Shown here: positions 6,569 through 14,784 of the stretch, in pieces
How positions within the stretch are numbered: position 1 is the first letter of the stretch
Layout: each line of letters starts with the position of its first letter
Position numbers and translations under genes: made by a program
Notes under the pieces: generated by a model
What the model saw: only the letters and a program-made list of their open reading frames with translations
What the model was told of the DNA's origin: nothing
Databases searched by the model: none
NCBI GenBank assembly: GCA_004340125.1
Contig: SLUK01000006.1
Location: 62,001-126,000, forward strand
Length of the DNA: 64,000 nucleotides
Source: Harryflintia acetispora
Lineage (GTDB): Bacteria; Bacillota; Clostridia; Oscillospirales; Ruminococcaceae
Direction: 5' to 3'

Positions 6569-8122
6569 TTGAATATATGGAGCAATCTGAAGGATAAGGC
6601 CCAGGAGATCATCCATAGAGCCCGCCCGGACACCGGCGAGGTAGCGGTCTCGTCGCTACAGGACAAATACTCCACCTATCCGTCCAACGACTTGACGCCC
6701 AAGCGCCTGGCGGCGATTTTCAAGGAGGCCGACGCGGGCGACGTGTTGCGGCAGATGGAGCTTTTCGAGGAGATCGAGGAGAAGGACCCGCACCTTTTCT
6801 CGCAGCTCCAGACCCGAAAAAATGCGGTCACTGGTTTGGATTATGAGGTCATTCCCTTTTCCGATGACCCGAGGGATAAGGAGATCGCCGACTTTGTCGC
6901 CGAAGAGCTGGGGAGCCTGGAGAGCTTCGAGGACATCACCCTGGACCTGCTGGACGCGATCGGCAAGGGGATAGCGGTTTCCGAGATCATATGGGGATAC
7001 GACGGCGGGCGGGTCGTGATCAAGGACGTCAAGTGGCGACATCAAAAGCGTCTTGTGTGGGACACCGACGACAACCTGCGGATCACTACCGATGATCACC
7101 CCGAGGGGCTGCTGCTGCCCCCAAACAAGTTTGTCGTCCACCGGTACAAGGCCAGATCGGGCCACCCGGCCCGGGCGGGCGTGCTGCGGGTGGTCGCCTG
7201 GATGTATCTTTTTAAAAATTATGACGTCAAAGATTGGACCGCTTTTTGCGAGGCTTACGGTATGCCGCTGCGCCTGGGTAAGTATGCGCCAGGAGCCAGC
7301 GAGGACGACAAGCGGGCGTTGATGGAGGCACTGATCAAGATCGGGGCGGACGCGGCGGGGATCATCCCGGACGGAACCATGATCGACTTTATCACCACCG
7401 AAAAAGCGTCCAGCACCAATCTGTACGAGCGGTTGGCCCGGTATTGCGACGAGCAGATCAGCAAGGCGATCCTGGGCCAGACCCTGACGTCGGACAGCGG
7501 CGGCGGGAGCTACGCGCAAAGCAAGACGCATAACGAGGTCCGGCACGACCTGACGGCGGCGGACTGCCGGGCGCTGGCGGCGACGCTGCGCCGGGACTTG
7601 ATCCGGCCCCTGGTGGTATATAACTTCGGCGAGGATCGCCGGATACCCAAAATCCGGTACCATTTCGAGGAGGCGGATGACCTCAAGGAGACCGCCGAGG
7701 TGTGCAAGACTTTGATTTGTGACATCGGCCTCCCGGTCTCGGAAAACTATCTGTACAAAAAGTTTTCCATCCCCGAGCCGGGGGAGGACGAGAAGACCAT
7801 CACTCCGCCCAGGGCGGCCCCACTGCCCTTTAAAGAGACCCTGGTGCTCAAGGATCAGGGTGGGGAGGCAGTACAGGATCAGGTGGACCGGATTGCCGAC
7901 GCGGCAGCCGTGGAGGGAGAAAAGAGCTTCGCGGGCGTGCTGGACCCGATTGTCAAATTGCTTGATGGCGCGGGCAGTTTGGAGGAGCTGAAGGAGCTGC
8001 TGGAGGACGGGGAGACGGTCGAGCGGGTGCTGCGGGAGATGGACGTCGGCGCGCTGGACGACCTGCTGCAACGGGCCATGACCCTGGCCTACCTCGAGGG
8101 GCGTGAGCAGCAGGATGAATGA
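6569..8122 (+). CDS. portal protein (Mu gp29, DUF935 family)
   Basis: A 517-residue portal of the gp29/DUF935 type. The TTG at 6569 (MNIWSNLKDK) is chosen because GAGAGGAG lies 8 bases upstream. LTPKRLAAIFKEADAGDVLR and DPHLFSQLQTRKNAVTGL are the typical N-terminal signatures. Wing and stem regions follow (WTAFCEAYGMPLRLGKY, and SGGGSYAQSKTHNEV near residue 320). The dodecameric portal forms the head vertex through which DNA passes. Its end overlaps the start of the gpF-like gene, typical for these two proteins. Confidence 0.93.
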   Translation: MNIWSNLKDKAQEIIHRARPDTGEVAVSSLQDKYSTYPSNDLTPKRLAAIFKEADAGDVLRQMELFEEIEEKDPHLFSQLQTRKNAVTGLDYEVIPFSDDPRDKEIADFVAEELGSLESFEDITLDLLDAIGKGIAVSEIIWGYDGGRVVIKDVKWRHQKRLVWDTDDNLRITTDDHPEGLLLPPNKFVVHRYKARSGHPARAGVLRVVAWMYLFKNYDVKDWTAFCEAYGMPLRLGKYAPGASEDDKRALMEALIKIGADAAGIIPDGTMIDFITTEKASSTNLYERLARYCDEQISKAILGQTLTSDSGGGSYAQSKTHNEVRHDLTAADCRALAATLRRDLIRPLVVYNFGEDRRIPKIRYHFEEADDLKETAEVCKTLICDIGLPVSENYLYKKFSIPEPGEDEKTITPPRAAPLPFKETLVLKDQGGEAVQDQVDRIADAAAVEGEKSFAGVLDPIVKLLDGAGSLEELKELLEDGETVERVLREMDVGALDDLLQRAMTLAYLEGREQQDE

Positions 8123-8858
8123 GATCGAGAGTGTCATCACCCATGGCGGGGCGTTTAAGTTTGAGGAGGCGGTCCGGTACTTTAAGGGCAAGATCACCCT
8201 AAAACCCAGCGAGTTTTACCGGATGGCGGAGAAGTACCGGTCCCTGGCCTTTACGGTTTCCAACTACAGCAAACTCGAGGTCCTAAACAAATTCCGGGAG
8301 GAGCTGCTGCGGGCGATCGAAGACGGAGAGACGATGGCCACCTTCAAGGAGCGGATGGATACTTTCCTGACGGATCAGGGGTATCAAGGGACCACTCCCT
8401 TCCAGGTCCGCACCATCTTCGAGACCAACGTCCAGACGGCCTATCAGGTGGGACACTACGACCAGATGTCCGATCCCGGGGTCCAGAAGCTGCGCCCTTA
8501 CTGGCAGTATCAGGCGGTACGGGACAACAGCACCCGGCCCGCCCACCTGGAGATGGACGGCAAGGTCTTCCCGGCCGATAGCCCGGTGTGGGACACCTGG
8601 TATCCGCCCAACGGCTTTAAATGCCGCTGCACGGTCACATCCCTCTCGGCGCGGCAGGTGCGGGAGCGGGGGCTGGAGGTGGAGCATGAGGTCCCGCTGC
8701 GGGTCCAGTTGCCGGACGGCCGGCTGATCGTCATGCACCCTGATGTGCATTTTGCCTACAACCCGGCCAAAAGGCAATGGTCTCCGGACCTTACGGACTA
8801 CCCCGAGCCCCTTAAAAATGCCTATCAAAATCTGCAAAAGGGCAAAAAAGTAAAATAG
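8115..8858 (+). CDS. head morphogenesis protein (Mu gpF-like, gp30)
   Basis: A 247-residue minor head protein. The SPP1 gp7/Mu F signature is clear: TIFETNVQTAYQVGHYDQM, then WQYQAVRDNSTRPAHLEMDG, then WYPPNGFKCRCTVTSLS. It sits beside the portal in the prohead and is needed for head assembly. ATG at 8115 overlaps the portal stop; an in-frame GTG at 8103 is possible and neither start has an ideal ribosome site. The protein is shorter than Mu gpF because it lacks the long C-terminal extension. Confidence 0.9.
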   Translation: MNEIESVITHGGAFKFEEAVRYFKGKITLKPSEFYRMAEKYRSLAFTVSNYSKLEVLNKFREELLRAIEDGETMATFKERMDTFLTDQGYQGTTPFQVRTIFETNVQTAYQVGHYDQMSDPGVQKLRPYWQYQAVRDNSTRPAHLEMDGKVFPADSPVWDTWYPPNGFKCRCTVTSLSARQVRERGLEVEHEVPLRVQLPDGRLIVMHPDVHFAYNPAKRQWSPDLTDYPEPLKNAYQNLQKGKKVK

Positions 8859-8928
8859 GCGGCTAAAACGCCCTGGAAGGGGCCGCAAGGATAAAAGGTA
8901 AAATTACCGCCCCATGCCAATTTACCCC

Positions 8929-8950
8929 CGTGCGCACGCGTGCGCACGCG
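8929..8950. repeat. alternating purine-pyrimidine palindrome in the head-gene gap
   Basis: From 8929 to 8950 the strand alternates pyrimidine and purine without a break for 22 bases. Positions 8929-8948 form a perfect 20-bp palindrome and TGCGCACGCG occurs twice in tandem (8931-8940, 8941-8950). Such tracts favour left-handed DNA under negative supercoiling. The surrounding gap (8859-8993) also has a short hairpin at the upstream stop (GGCG/CGCC) and a GGTAA/TTACC inverted repeat inside GGGGC/GCCCC. Confidence 0.8.
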
Positions 8951-8993
8951 GTCTATGGCGATTTCAGAGGTGGAAAAGGAAAGGAGAGTGTGG

Positions 8994-10037
8994 ATGATAG
9001 AACTTTTTGCCTGTTCAGCGGGGCGTGCCGAGGTTTCGGGCGCGCCCGAGGTCATCAAGATTTTGCCTCTTGGACATGTCACGACCACCGAGGGCAGCTT
9101 TGAGGTTGACGCTGAGAGCTACAAGCTCATGCAAGAGCAGTACCGGGCGAGGCGGCTGGACCTGCCGATCGATTATGAGCACCAGACACTAAAGGACGTC
9201 CAGGCCCCGGCAGCTGGTTGGATCAAGGAGCTGGTCCTGCAGGAGGACGCGATCGCCGCCCGGGTGGAGTGGACGGACAAGGGTCGCGAGTACCTGGAGC
9301 ACCGGGAGTACCGGTATCTGTCTCCGGTGGTACTGGTCCGGGCAAAGGATAAGAAGGCGGTCGGGCTGCACTCGGCGGCGCTGACCAACAAACCGGCGAT
9401 AGACCGGATGTTTGCAATCGTCAATTCGGATCGGCTTCCCCCGTGGGGGGCGATCCCGAAGAATAAAAAAGGAGGCAATCAAGTGGAAGAGTTAGTAAAA
9501 AAGATCGCCGCAGCCCTCGGACTGGGCGAGGAGGCGAGCGAGGAGCAGCTCATGCAGCGCCTCGGTGAGATCGTCGGCGAGGCCAAGGACCTGAAAGCAA
9601 AGCAGGAGGCGCAGGATCAGGTCGTCGCAAACAAAAACGTCTGCGAGCTGCTCGGCCTCAAAGCCGGGGCACCGGCGTCAGAAGTGAGCGCCAGGATCGT
9701 TGAGCTCAAGGATGGCGGCGCGGGCAATGTCGAGGCCGAGCTCAGGGCGCTCAAGGGCCGTCTGGCCGATCGGGACGCCGAGGATATGGTCGAGCTGGCC
9801 TTAAAGGACGGCAAGATCACCCCGGCTCAAAGGGAGTGGGCCAAGGAGTACGCCCTCAAGGACCCGAGCGGGTTTAAGGCGTTTGCCGATAAGGCCCCGC
9901 AGGTGGTCCCGCTGAGCGAGATCGCCCCGGGCGGCGGTAAAGAAGACAAGAAAAAGGTGTCCGAGGAGACGCTGGCGATCTGCAAGCAGGTCGGGGTCAG
10001 CCCCGAGGACCTCGAAAAATTTGGAAAGGAGGACTAA
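8994..10037 (+). CDS. capsid maturation protease with scaffold region (Mu gpI/gp32-like)
   Basis: A 347-residue protein. The N-terminal third is the Mu I-type protease: KILPLGHVTTTEGSF, DLPIDYEHQTLKDV near residue 60, RYLSPVVLV, and LHSAALTNKPAID near 125, regions that hold the catalytic residues of this serine-type family. The rest is helical and charged, the scaffold part that shapes the prohead before being cleaved away. In Mu an internal start yields the separate scaffold gpZ. Here AAAAAAGGAGGCAATCAA then GTG near 9484 (VEELVKKIAAALGL) is a plausible equivalent. Start at 8994 follows AAAGGAGAGTGTGG. Confidence 0.88.
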   Translation: MIELFACSAGRAEVSGAPEVIKILPLGHVTTTEGSFEVDAESYKLMQEQYRARRLDLPIDYEHQTLKDVQAPAAGWIKELVLQEDAIAARVEWTDKGREYLEHREYRYLSPVVLVRAKDKKAVGLHSAALTNKPAIDRMFAIVNSDRLPPWGAIPKNKKGGNQVEELVKKIAAALGLGEEASEEQLMQRLGEIVGEAKDLKAKQEAQDQVVANKNVCELLGLKAGAPASEVSARIVELKDGGAGNVEAELRALKGRLADRDAEDMVELALKDGKITPAQREWAKEYALKDPSGFKAFADKAPQVVPLSEIAPGGGKEDKKKVSEETLAICKQVGVSPEDLEKFGKED

Positions 10038-10040
10038 ATC

Positions 10041-10484
10041 ATGGCAGCACTTGACAATGTACGGGACACCGTCGAGGTCGCAAACAACGCAAAGTATCTG
10101 GTGATCCCGGTCAAAGGCGGCGTCACCATCTACCAGGGGGCGCTTGTGGCGGTTGACGCCAATGGTTACGCGATCCCCGGCAAAAAGGCGGCGGGTATCA
10201 CCGCAGCGGGCCGGGCGGAGGAGACCGCCGACAACGCGGGCGGCGCGGACGGCGCGATCAGCATTAAGGTGTCCCGGGGCGTCTTTGTCTGGGATAACAC
10301 AGCGACGTCGGCCAACAAGGTGGGCGCGGCGCACATCTTAAAACCCTGCTACATCGAGGACGACCAGACCGTCACCGCCCTGGCGACCGGCGCGTCGATC
10401 GCCGGACTGGTGATCGACGTGGACGAGGGCGGCGTCGTGGTGGAGATCAACCCGGCGCTGACCGCACCGGCAGCGGGCGCATAG
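10041..10484 (+). CDS. capsid decoration/cement protein
   Basis: A 147-residue, beta-rich, Ala/Gly/Val-rich protein between the protease and major capsid genes, where many siphoviruses and Mu-like phages encode a head decoration protein. Patterns such as YQGALVAVDANGYAIPG and GVFVWDN recall the DUF2190-type capsid cement fold. It would bind the outside of the expanded head. Start at 10041 follows GAAAGGAGGACTAAATC. The family assignment is by composition and context only. Confidence 0.65.
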   Translation: MAALDNVRDTVEVANNAKYLVIPVKGGVTIYQGALVAVDANGYAIPGKKAAGITAAGRAEETADNAGGADGAISIKVSRGVFVWDNTATSANKVGAAHILKPCYIEDDQTVTALATGASIAGLVIDVDEGGVVVEINPALTAPAAGA

Positions 10485-10510
10485 CCCGACACAAAAAAGG
10501 AGGATAACAG

Positions 10511-11398
10511 ATGATTATCAATGCACAGACCATGCGGGGCATTTTTGTCGCCTTTAACACCTTATTTAATAAGGCGTTTGCCGACGTCGCCCCGCTGTAC
10601 ACCAGGGTGGCCACCGTGGTGCCGAGCACCACCAGTGAGGAGACCTATGCCTGGCTGGGCGACATCCCCATGATGCGCGAGTGGATCGGGGACCGGGAGC
10701 TGCAAAACCTGACCGCCTCGGACTACACCATCAAAAACAAAAAGTTTGAGTTGACCGTCGCGCTGCCCCGCGACGCGGTGGAGGACGACAAGATCGGGGT
10801 CTACAATCCGTCGATCCAGATGCTTGGACAGTCTGCCGCGCTGCACCCGGATCAGTTGATCTTTGGGCTGCTAAAGGATGGCTTTGCACAAAAGTGCTAC
10901 GACGGCAAGGCGTTTTTTGCGGCGGATCACAAGATCGGCAGCAAGACGGTCAGCAACAAAGGCACCGACAAGCTGTCTCCTGATAGCTATGCGGCGGCCC
11001 GCGCATCCATGATGTCGCTGACCAACAGCAAGGGCAAAGCCTTAAATATTGTCCCGAATCTCTTGGTCGTGCCGCCCGCACTGGAATCGATGGCCCGCAA
11101 AATCCTGCTGGCCGATCAGATCGACGGCACCACCAACACCCTCAAAGGCACCGCCGAGCTGCTGGTCGTCACCGAGCTGGCCGGGAATGATGCCGCCTGG
11201 TATCTGCTGGCGACCAACAAACCGTTAAAGCCCCTGATCTACCAGGACCGCAAAAAGGCAACCTTTGTGTCAAAGACCAACGAGACGGACGACAACGTCT
11301 TTTTCGGGGGCAACTACCTTTACGGCGTGGACAGCCGTGGCAACGCGGGCTTTGGCTTTTGGCAGATGGCCTATGGCAGCGACGGCAGCAAGGCGTAA
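10511..11398 (+). CDS. major capsid protein (Mu gpT family)
   Basis: A 295-residue member of the Mu gpT family, the shell protein of the head. The N-terminus (MRGIFVAFNTLFNKAF), the motif SEETYAWLGDIPMMREWIGD at residues 41-60 and the YTIKNKKFELTVALPRD strand are typical. The protein is not made with a long cleaved delta domain; assembly uses the separate gpI/scaffold. Start at 10511 follows AAAGGAGGATAACAG. A structured intergenic element begins 34 bases after its stop. Confidence 0.95.
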   Translation: MIINAQTMRGIFVAFNTLFNKAFADVAPLYTRVATVVPSTTSEETYAWLGDIPMMREWIGDRELQNLTASDYTIKNKKFELTVALPRDAVEDDKIGVYNPSIQMLGQSAALHPDQLIFGLLKDGFAQKCYDGKAFFAADHKIGSKTVSNKGTDKLSPDSYAAARASMMSLTNSKGKALNIVPNLLVVPPALESMARKILLADQIDGTTNTLKGTAELLVVTELAGNDAAWYLLATNKPLKPLIYQDRKKATFVSKTNETDDNVFFGGNYLYGVDSRGNAGFGFWQMAYGSDGSKA

Positions 11399-11431
11399 AG
11401 ATCATAATCAGCGGTAGACCGTAAGGGGAGA

Positions 11432-11517
11432 AGGGCGTGACAAGACACGCCCTCTGAAAAGCAGCTTGCACCTCAAAGCAAGAGGTGCATCCCGCTTCGC
11501 GGGCGCGCTGCTTTTGC
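11432..11517 (+). ncRNA. structured RNA element A (hairpin plus three-way junction, gpT downstream)
   Basis: The leading hairpin P0 is GGGCGTG/CACGCCC (11433-11439 with 11446-11452; loop ACAAGA). Four bases later a junction follows. Outer stem P1 is AAAAGCAGC/GCTGCTTTT (11457-11465 with 11507-11515). P2 is TGCACCTC/GAGGTGCA (11467-11474 with 11482-11489; loop AAAGCAA). P3 is CCCGC/GCGGG (11491-11495 with 11499-11503; loop TTC). A CGC linker precedes the 3' strand of P1. The ribosome site of the next gene starts 8 bases after P1. The position matches the name of the published Mu-gpT-DE candidate RNA motif (recalled, not checked). Confidence 0.8.
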
Positions 11518-11536
11518 TAAATTGGAGGATTTAATT

Positions 11537-11986
11537 ATGGCATACTGCACCAAGGACGAGGTCCGGGAGATGATCAAGGACGACGCCTTAAACGCCCTGA
11601 TCGGGGACACCTACATAGACGACCCGATCGAGCGCGAGGAGCTCGTCACCCCGATCATCGAGGAGGCGATCGCAGACGCGGACGGGGAGATCGACGGATA
11701 CCTGGCCAAACGGTATCCCGTCCCCCTGGACCCCGCCCCCAAGGTCATCAACAAATTTGCCAAGGATATCGCGGTGTATAACTTGTTTTCCCGGCTTGGG
11801 ATCGACGAGGGGAGCGAACAGAAAAACTATCTGAACCGATATAACGCGGCAGTTAAGTTTTTGACCCTCGTCGCCGAGGGCAAGGTCAGCCTGGGGACGG
11901 TGGACACGACCAAGGCCGCAAATACGGGATTTGCGGTCCGCTCGAACCAGCGGCTATTTACCCGCGACAGTTTGCGAGGGATGTAG
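11537..11986 (+). CDS. gp36-like head-tail protein (DUF1320)
   Basis: A 149-residue protein of the Mu gp36/DUF1320 type. It starts MAYCTKDEVREMI, continues with IIEEAIADADGEIDGYLAKRYPVPL and ends in a helical region with RYNAAVKFLTLVAEGKVSLG. It is believed to act at the head-tail connection. ATG at 11537 follows TTGGAGGATTTAATT, directly after RNA element A. The TAG stop (11984-11986) contributes two bases to the first stem of RNA element B. Confidence 0.88.
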   Translation: MAYCTKDEVREMIKDDALNALIGDTYIDDPIEREELVTPIIEEAIADADGEIDGYLAKRYPVPLDPAPKVINKFAKDIAVYNLFSRLGIDEGSEQKNYLNRYNAAVKFLTLVAEGKVSLGTVDTTKAANTGFAVRSNQRLFTRDSLRGM

Positions 11987-12072
11987 TTTGAAAGCAGGCT
12001 TTCAAACTTGGAGTTTCGTGCTTTTGCCGCTGCCGCGACAATTTCGCAGAGCGAAACCAGCACAAAACATCC
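11985..12072 (+). ncRNA. structured RNA element B (hairpin plus three-way junction)
   Basis: P0 is AGTTTGAAAG/CTTTCAAACT (11985-11994 with 11999-12008; loop CAGG), perfect and containing part of the upstream TAG stop. P1 is GTTTCGTGC with GCACAAAAC (12013-12021 with 12060-12068), one C-A mismatch. It extends by GGA/TCC past a single bulged A at 12069. P2 is TTG-CGC with GCG-CAA (12024-12041; loop TGCC, one C-A mismatch). P3 is TTTCGC/GCGAAA (12042-12047 with 12051-12056; loop AGA). A CCA linker precedes the P1 3' strand. The next gene's AAAAGGAG begins within a few bases. Confidence 0.78.
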
Positions 12073-12090
12073 GAAAAGGAGTTGATTAAA

Positions 12091-12594
12091 TTGGGGAGCA
12101 GTATCCGCCTGGAGGGCGACGTCAAGGGCCTGCTGCGCCGGATCAACCAGTTTGCGTATTTGGACAAAAAGGCGGTCAGTGCCGCCATGGCCGAGGCGGT
12201 GCGTACCTCCACCGTCGAGCGGTTTAAAAAGCAGACGGACCCCCAGGGCAAGCGGTGGAAGCCGTCGATCCGGGCCCAGCGGGAGGGCGGCGTCACGTTA
12301 AGTGACAAGGGCCGGCTGCGCAACTCGATCAAGTCCAAGTCGGACGCCTCGGGCTTTGCGGTCGGGACCAACCTGATTTACGCCGCCACACATCAACAGG
12401 GCGAGAAAGGCCGCAGGATCACCATCCGGGCCAAGACGTCCAAGGGACTGGTCTTTCGGTATAAGGGGCGCTGGATGCGCAAGCAGCAGGTCAAGATCGC
12501 GGTAAAGATTCCCGCTCGCCCGTTTTTGGGCCTGAGTGAGGAAGACATGCAGGAGATCAAGGGCACCGTGGAGGACGCCCTGAGGGAGGATTAA
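12091..12594 (+). CDS. virion morphogenesis protein (Mu gpG-like)
   Basis: A 167-residue tail-completion protein of the Mu gpG family: VERFKKQTDPQGKRWKPS near residue 45, then LSDKGRLRNSIKSKSD, then VGTNLIYAATHQQGEKGRR and the closing IPARPFLGLSEEDMQEI. It acts when tails are joined to heads. TTG at 12091 is preferred because AGGAG lies 9 bases upstream; an in-frame TTG at 12082 abuts it. RNA element B ends just ahead. Confidence 0.9.
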   Translation: MGSSIRLEGDVKGLLRRINQFAYLDKKAVSAAMAEAVRTSTVERFKKQTDPQGKRWKPSIRAQREGGVTLSDKGRLRNSIKSKSDASGFAVGTNLIYAATHQQGEKGRRITIRAKTSKGLVFRYKGRWMRKQQVKIAVKIPARPFLGLSEEDMQEIKGTVEDALRED

Positions 12595-12596
12595 GG

Positions 12597-13106
12597 ATGT
12601 TTTTACAGTGTCGGCAATATCTGATCGACAAGCTGACGGAGGCAGGGGTCAGACCGCCAGTTGTCACCAGTCAAAAAAGATTAAGAACAAGTCAGGATAG
12701 CCATATCGGGGCGGTCCTGTTTGAGAGTGAGACCTACGCCAGAAGCGGCCAGAAACGCAGATACCAGACAGAGAGTGGCGATCAGCAAAGACGGCGCAAG
12801 GTCTTCGACCGGGAGCTTACCTTCGACGTAGTGATCGGCGAGTACGAGCAGGAAAAGGCCGAAGAGATCGTCGAGCGTTTCATTTCCCTCCTCGATCGCG
12901 GCTTATATATTGACGGCAATTATGTTTATCTCGAGGTCGAGGAGGCCGATTGGGTCGATCAGGACGACAGCATCCTCAAAGCCAAGATCGCAGTACAGGT
13001 AACGATTAAATTTGTGGGCGGGGTCTACCGCGACACCAAGCTATACGACGCTGACAAGCTCGGCTTGGACATCCAGGTCGAGCGGTCGGTGCCGGGAAAG
13101 GAGTAA
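12597..13106 (+). CDS. gp37-like tail terminator/completion protein
   Basis: A 169-residue protein in the Mu gp37 position. It begins FLQCRQYLIDKLTEAGV and has a basic middle with many Lys/Arg. The second half (REITFDVVIGEYEQEKAEEI-like, then VQVTIKFVGGVYRD) is a beta-alpha-beta pattern suiting a tail terminator fold. It follows the gpG-like gene by 2 bases, its start preceded by GGAGGATTAAGG. Family assignment comes mainly from gene order and size. Confidence 0.65.
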   Translation: MFLQCRQYLIDKLTEAGVRPPVVTSQKRLRTSQDSHIGAVLFESETYARSGQKRRYQTESGDQQRRRKVFDRELTFDVVIGEYEQEKAEEIVERFISLLDRGLYIDGNYVYLEVEEADWVDQDDSILKAKIAVQVTIKFVGGVYRDTKLYDADKLGLDIQVERSVPGKE

Positions 13107-13109
13107 CAG

Positions 13110-13340
13110 ATGGCAAAAACAGGGACAGCGGCTCAGGCGGCGGTATCACAGCCCGAGCCGAAAAATATACAGCGGACCATCGAGGAGCTGCGCGGGATCA
13201 CCGGCACGAGCGTCGCGCTGCACTATGGCGCCTGCGCCGCCGAGAGCTGGGGACCGGGCAAAATGGTCACCCAGGCGGAGTATGAGGCGGCGGTCAAGAG
13301 ATTCGGCAGCGCCCCGATCGGAGGGAAACAAAAATGTTAA
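13110..13340 (+). CDS. small tail protein of unknown function
   Basis: A 76-residue protein with a flexible Ala/Gln-rich start and a conserved-looking helical part (TIEELRGITGTSVALHYGAC, then WGPGKMVTQAEYEAAVKRF). Equivalents lie just ahead of sheath genes in Gram-positive Mu-like phages, near the Mu gp38 place. The start follows GGAAAGGAGTAACAG. It overlaps the sheath gene by 7 bases. I know no function. Confidence 0.6.
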   Translation: MAKTGTAAQAAVSQPEPKNIQRTIEELRGITGTSVALHYGACAAESWGPGKMVTQAEYEAAVKRFGSAPIGGKQKC

Positions 13341-14770
13341 GAGATGTAGTAACCAAAGTCAGCGACGGCCTGCTCGGCTTTGCGACGGAAAAGGGGACCG
13401 GCATCTTTGTGGACGTTGGCGCGTCGCCGGTGGTCTCGGACGGCCCGGTCATCATCACCGGCAATATGGGCGTGTCCAAAATTCGGGAGCGCCTGGGGCT
13501 GAGCCCCCTGGCCGATTCGGTGATGGATGCAGTGGAGAACGGCGCCAACCGGATTTACTGTCTGCCAATGGCCGCCTCGGTGGCCGGGACAGTCGGCGAG
13601 ATCAAAGCCTCCCGTGCGGATGGAGGGACCCTGACGGTCGAGGGGAGCCCCAACAACGCCTATGGCGTGATCATCAAGATCACCGGAAAGGGCAACCTCA
13701 ACACCGCCCTTTTTGTCTACTCGATCGACGGAGGCTACTCGTTTAGCGATGACATCACCGTGCCGGTCGCGGGCAAGTACGAGATCGCCGGGACGGGACT
13801 GACCGTCACCTTCACCGAAGCTGCAGACAGCTCGGACGCCGCGCCGTCCTTCCTGCTGGACGACAGTTTCTCTTTTGCAACTACCGCGCCGCAGATGTCC
13901 AGCGCCGACGCGCTGGCCGCGATCGACAAGCTCAAGACTTTTTCCGAGCTCTATGAGTTTGTGCACATCATCGGAGAATCTTCGGCAGAGATGTGGGCGG
14001 CGGTGTCCGCCGCACAGGTGGAGCTGGAGGCGGACTACCACAAGCCCCTGATGTTTGTACTGGAGGCGTTTGTCCCCAATGAGGGGGAGAAGGTCGAGGA
14101 TTACGCGCTGCGTCTGGAGGCGGCCCGCAAGCAGGTCAAAAACCGGGCGATCCAGGTGGTGGCGGCCCGCGCCCTGTACACCAAGCTGGACGGGACCACC
14201 CGGGAGCAAAACTGCGCCGGAATCGTCTGCGGGCTGTACGCCAAGACCAACGTGCAGCAGTCGATCGGGCGCACCCGCGATACCGCGGGCATGGGGATCA
14301 AAAAGGCCAAGATGGCTGAGCTGCGCCCGCGTGGGATCGAGGAGTATGTCGAGCTGCTGGACGCGGCGGACTTTCTGACTTTCCGGGAATATGACGGGCT
14401 GGACGACTACTTTGTCACCAATGCCCGGATGATGTGCCCGGACGGGTCGGACTACCGGTACGCTGAGGACACCCGGGTGCTGCACAAGATCATCCGGGAG
14501 GTGCGCAAGGCGGCGCTGCCGCTGTTGAAGGACGACATCGACGTCACCGACACCCAGGGAGAGCTTGAGCGCCGGGCTCGTTATCTCGAGGCCCCGCTGG
14601 ACGAGATGGTCAGAAACCAGGAGATTTCCGATTTTGAGATCGTTGTTCCCGAGGGGCAGGACATCATCATGACGGGAAAGATGCGGGTGATCATCCGGTA
14701 TATCTCCAGAGGCTACATCCACGAGATTGAGATCGACCTTGGCCGGGCCAATCTCTCGACCACAGCGTAA
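13334..14770 (+). CDS. contractile tail sheath protein (gpL position, DUF2586-like)
   Basis: A 478-residue protein placed directly before the tube gene. The beta-rich N-terminal half (VIITGNMGVSKIRERLGLSP, GSPNNAYGVIIKITGKGN) is the variable surface domain. The C-terminal third (SRGYIHEIEIDLGRANLS, with REVRKAALPLLKDDIDVTD) is the conserved interlocking sheath core. Contraction of this sheath drives the tube through the envelope. The start overlaps the previous gene and follows GGAGGGAAACAAAA. Confidence 0.88.
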   Translation: MLRDVVTKVSDGLLGFATEKGTGIFVDVGASPVVSDGPVIITGNMGVSKIRERLGLSPLADSVMDAVENGANRIYCLPMAASVAGTVGEIKASRADGGTLTVEGSPNNAYGVIIKITGKGNLNTALFVYSIDGGYSFSDDITVPVAGKYEIAGTGLTVTFTEAADSSDAAPSFLLDDSFSFATTAPQMSSADALAAIDKLKTFSELYEFVHIIGESSAEMWAAVSAAQVELEADYHKPLMFVLEAFVPNEGEKVEDYALRLEAARKQVKNRAIQVVAARALYTKLDGTTREQNCAGIVCGLYAKTNVQQSIGRTRDTAGMGIKKAKMAELRPRGIEEYVELLDAADFLTFREYDGLDDYFVTNARMMCPDGSDYRYAEDTRVLHKIIREVRKAALPLLKDDIDVTDTQGELERRARYLEAPLDEMVRNQEISDFEIVVPEGQDIIMTGKMRVIIRYISRGYIHEIEIDLGRANLSTTA

Positions 14771-14784
14771 AGGGAGGGATACGA

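Noticed and set aside
6656..8197. A 513-codon minus-strand open frame opposite the portal gene.
   Set aside because: The portal gene is unambiguous and the antisense frame has no ribosome site or recognisable protein pattern.
13337..14722. A 461-codon minus-strand open frame opposite the sheath gene.
   Set aside because: Explained by codon bias of the sheath gene; no ribosome site or domain.
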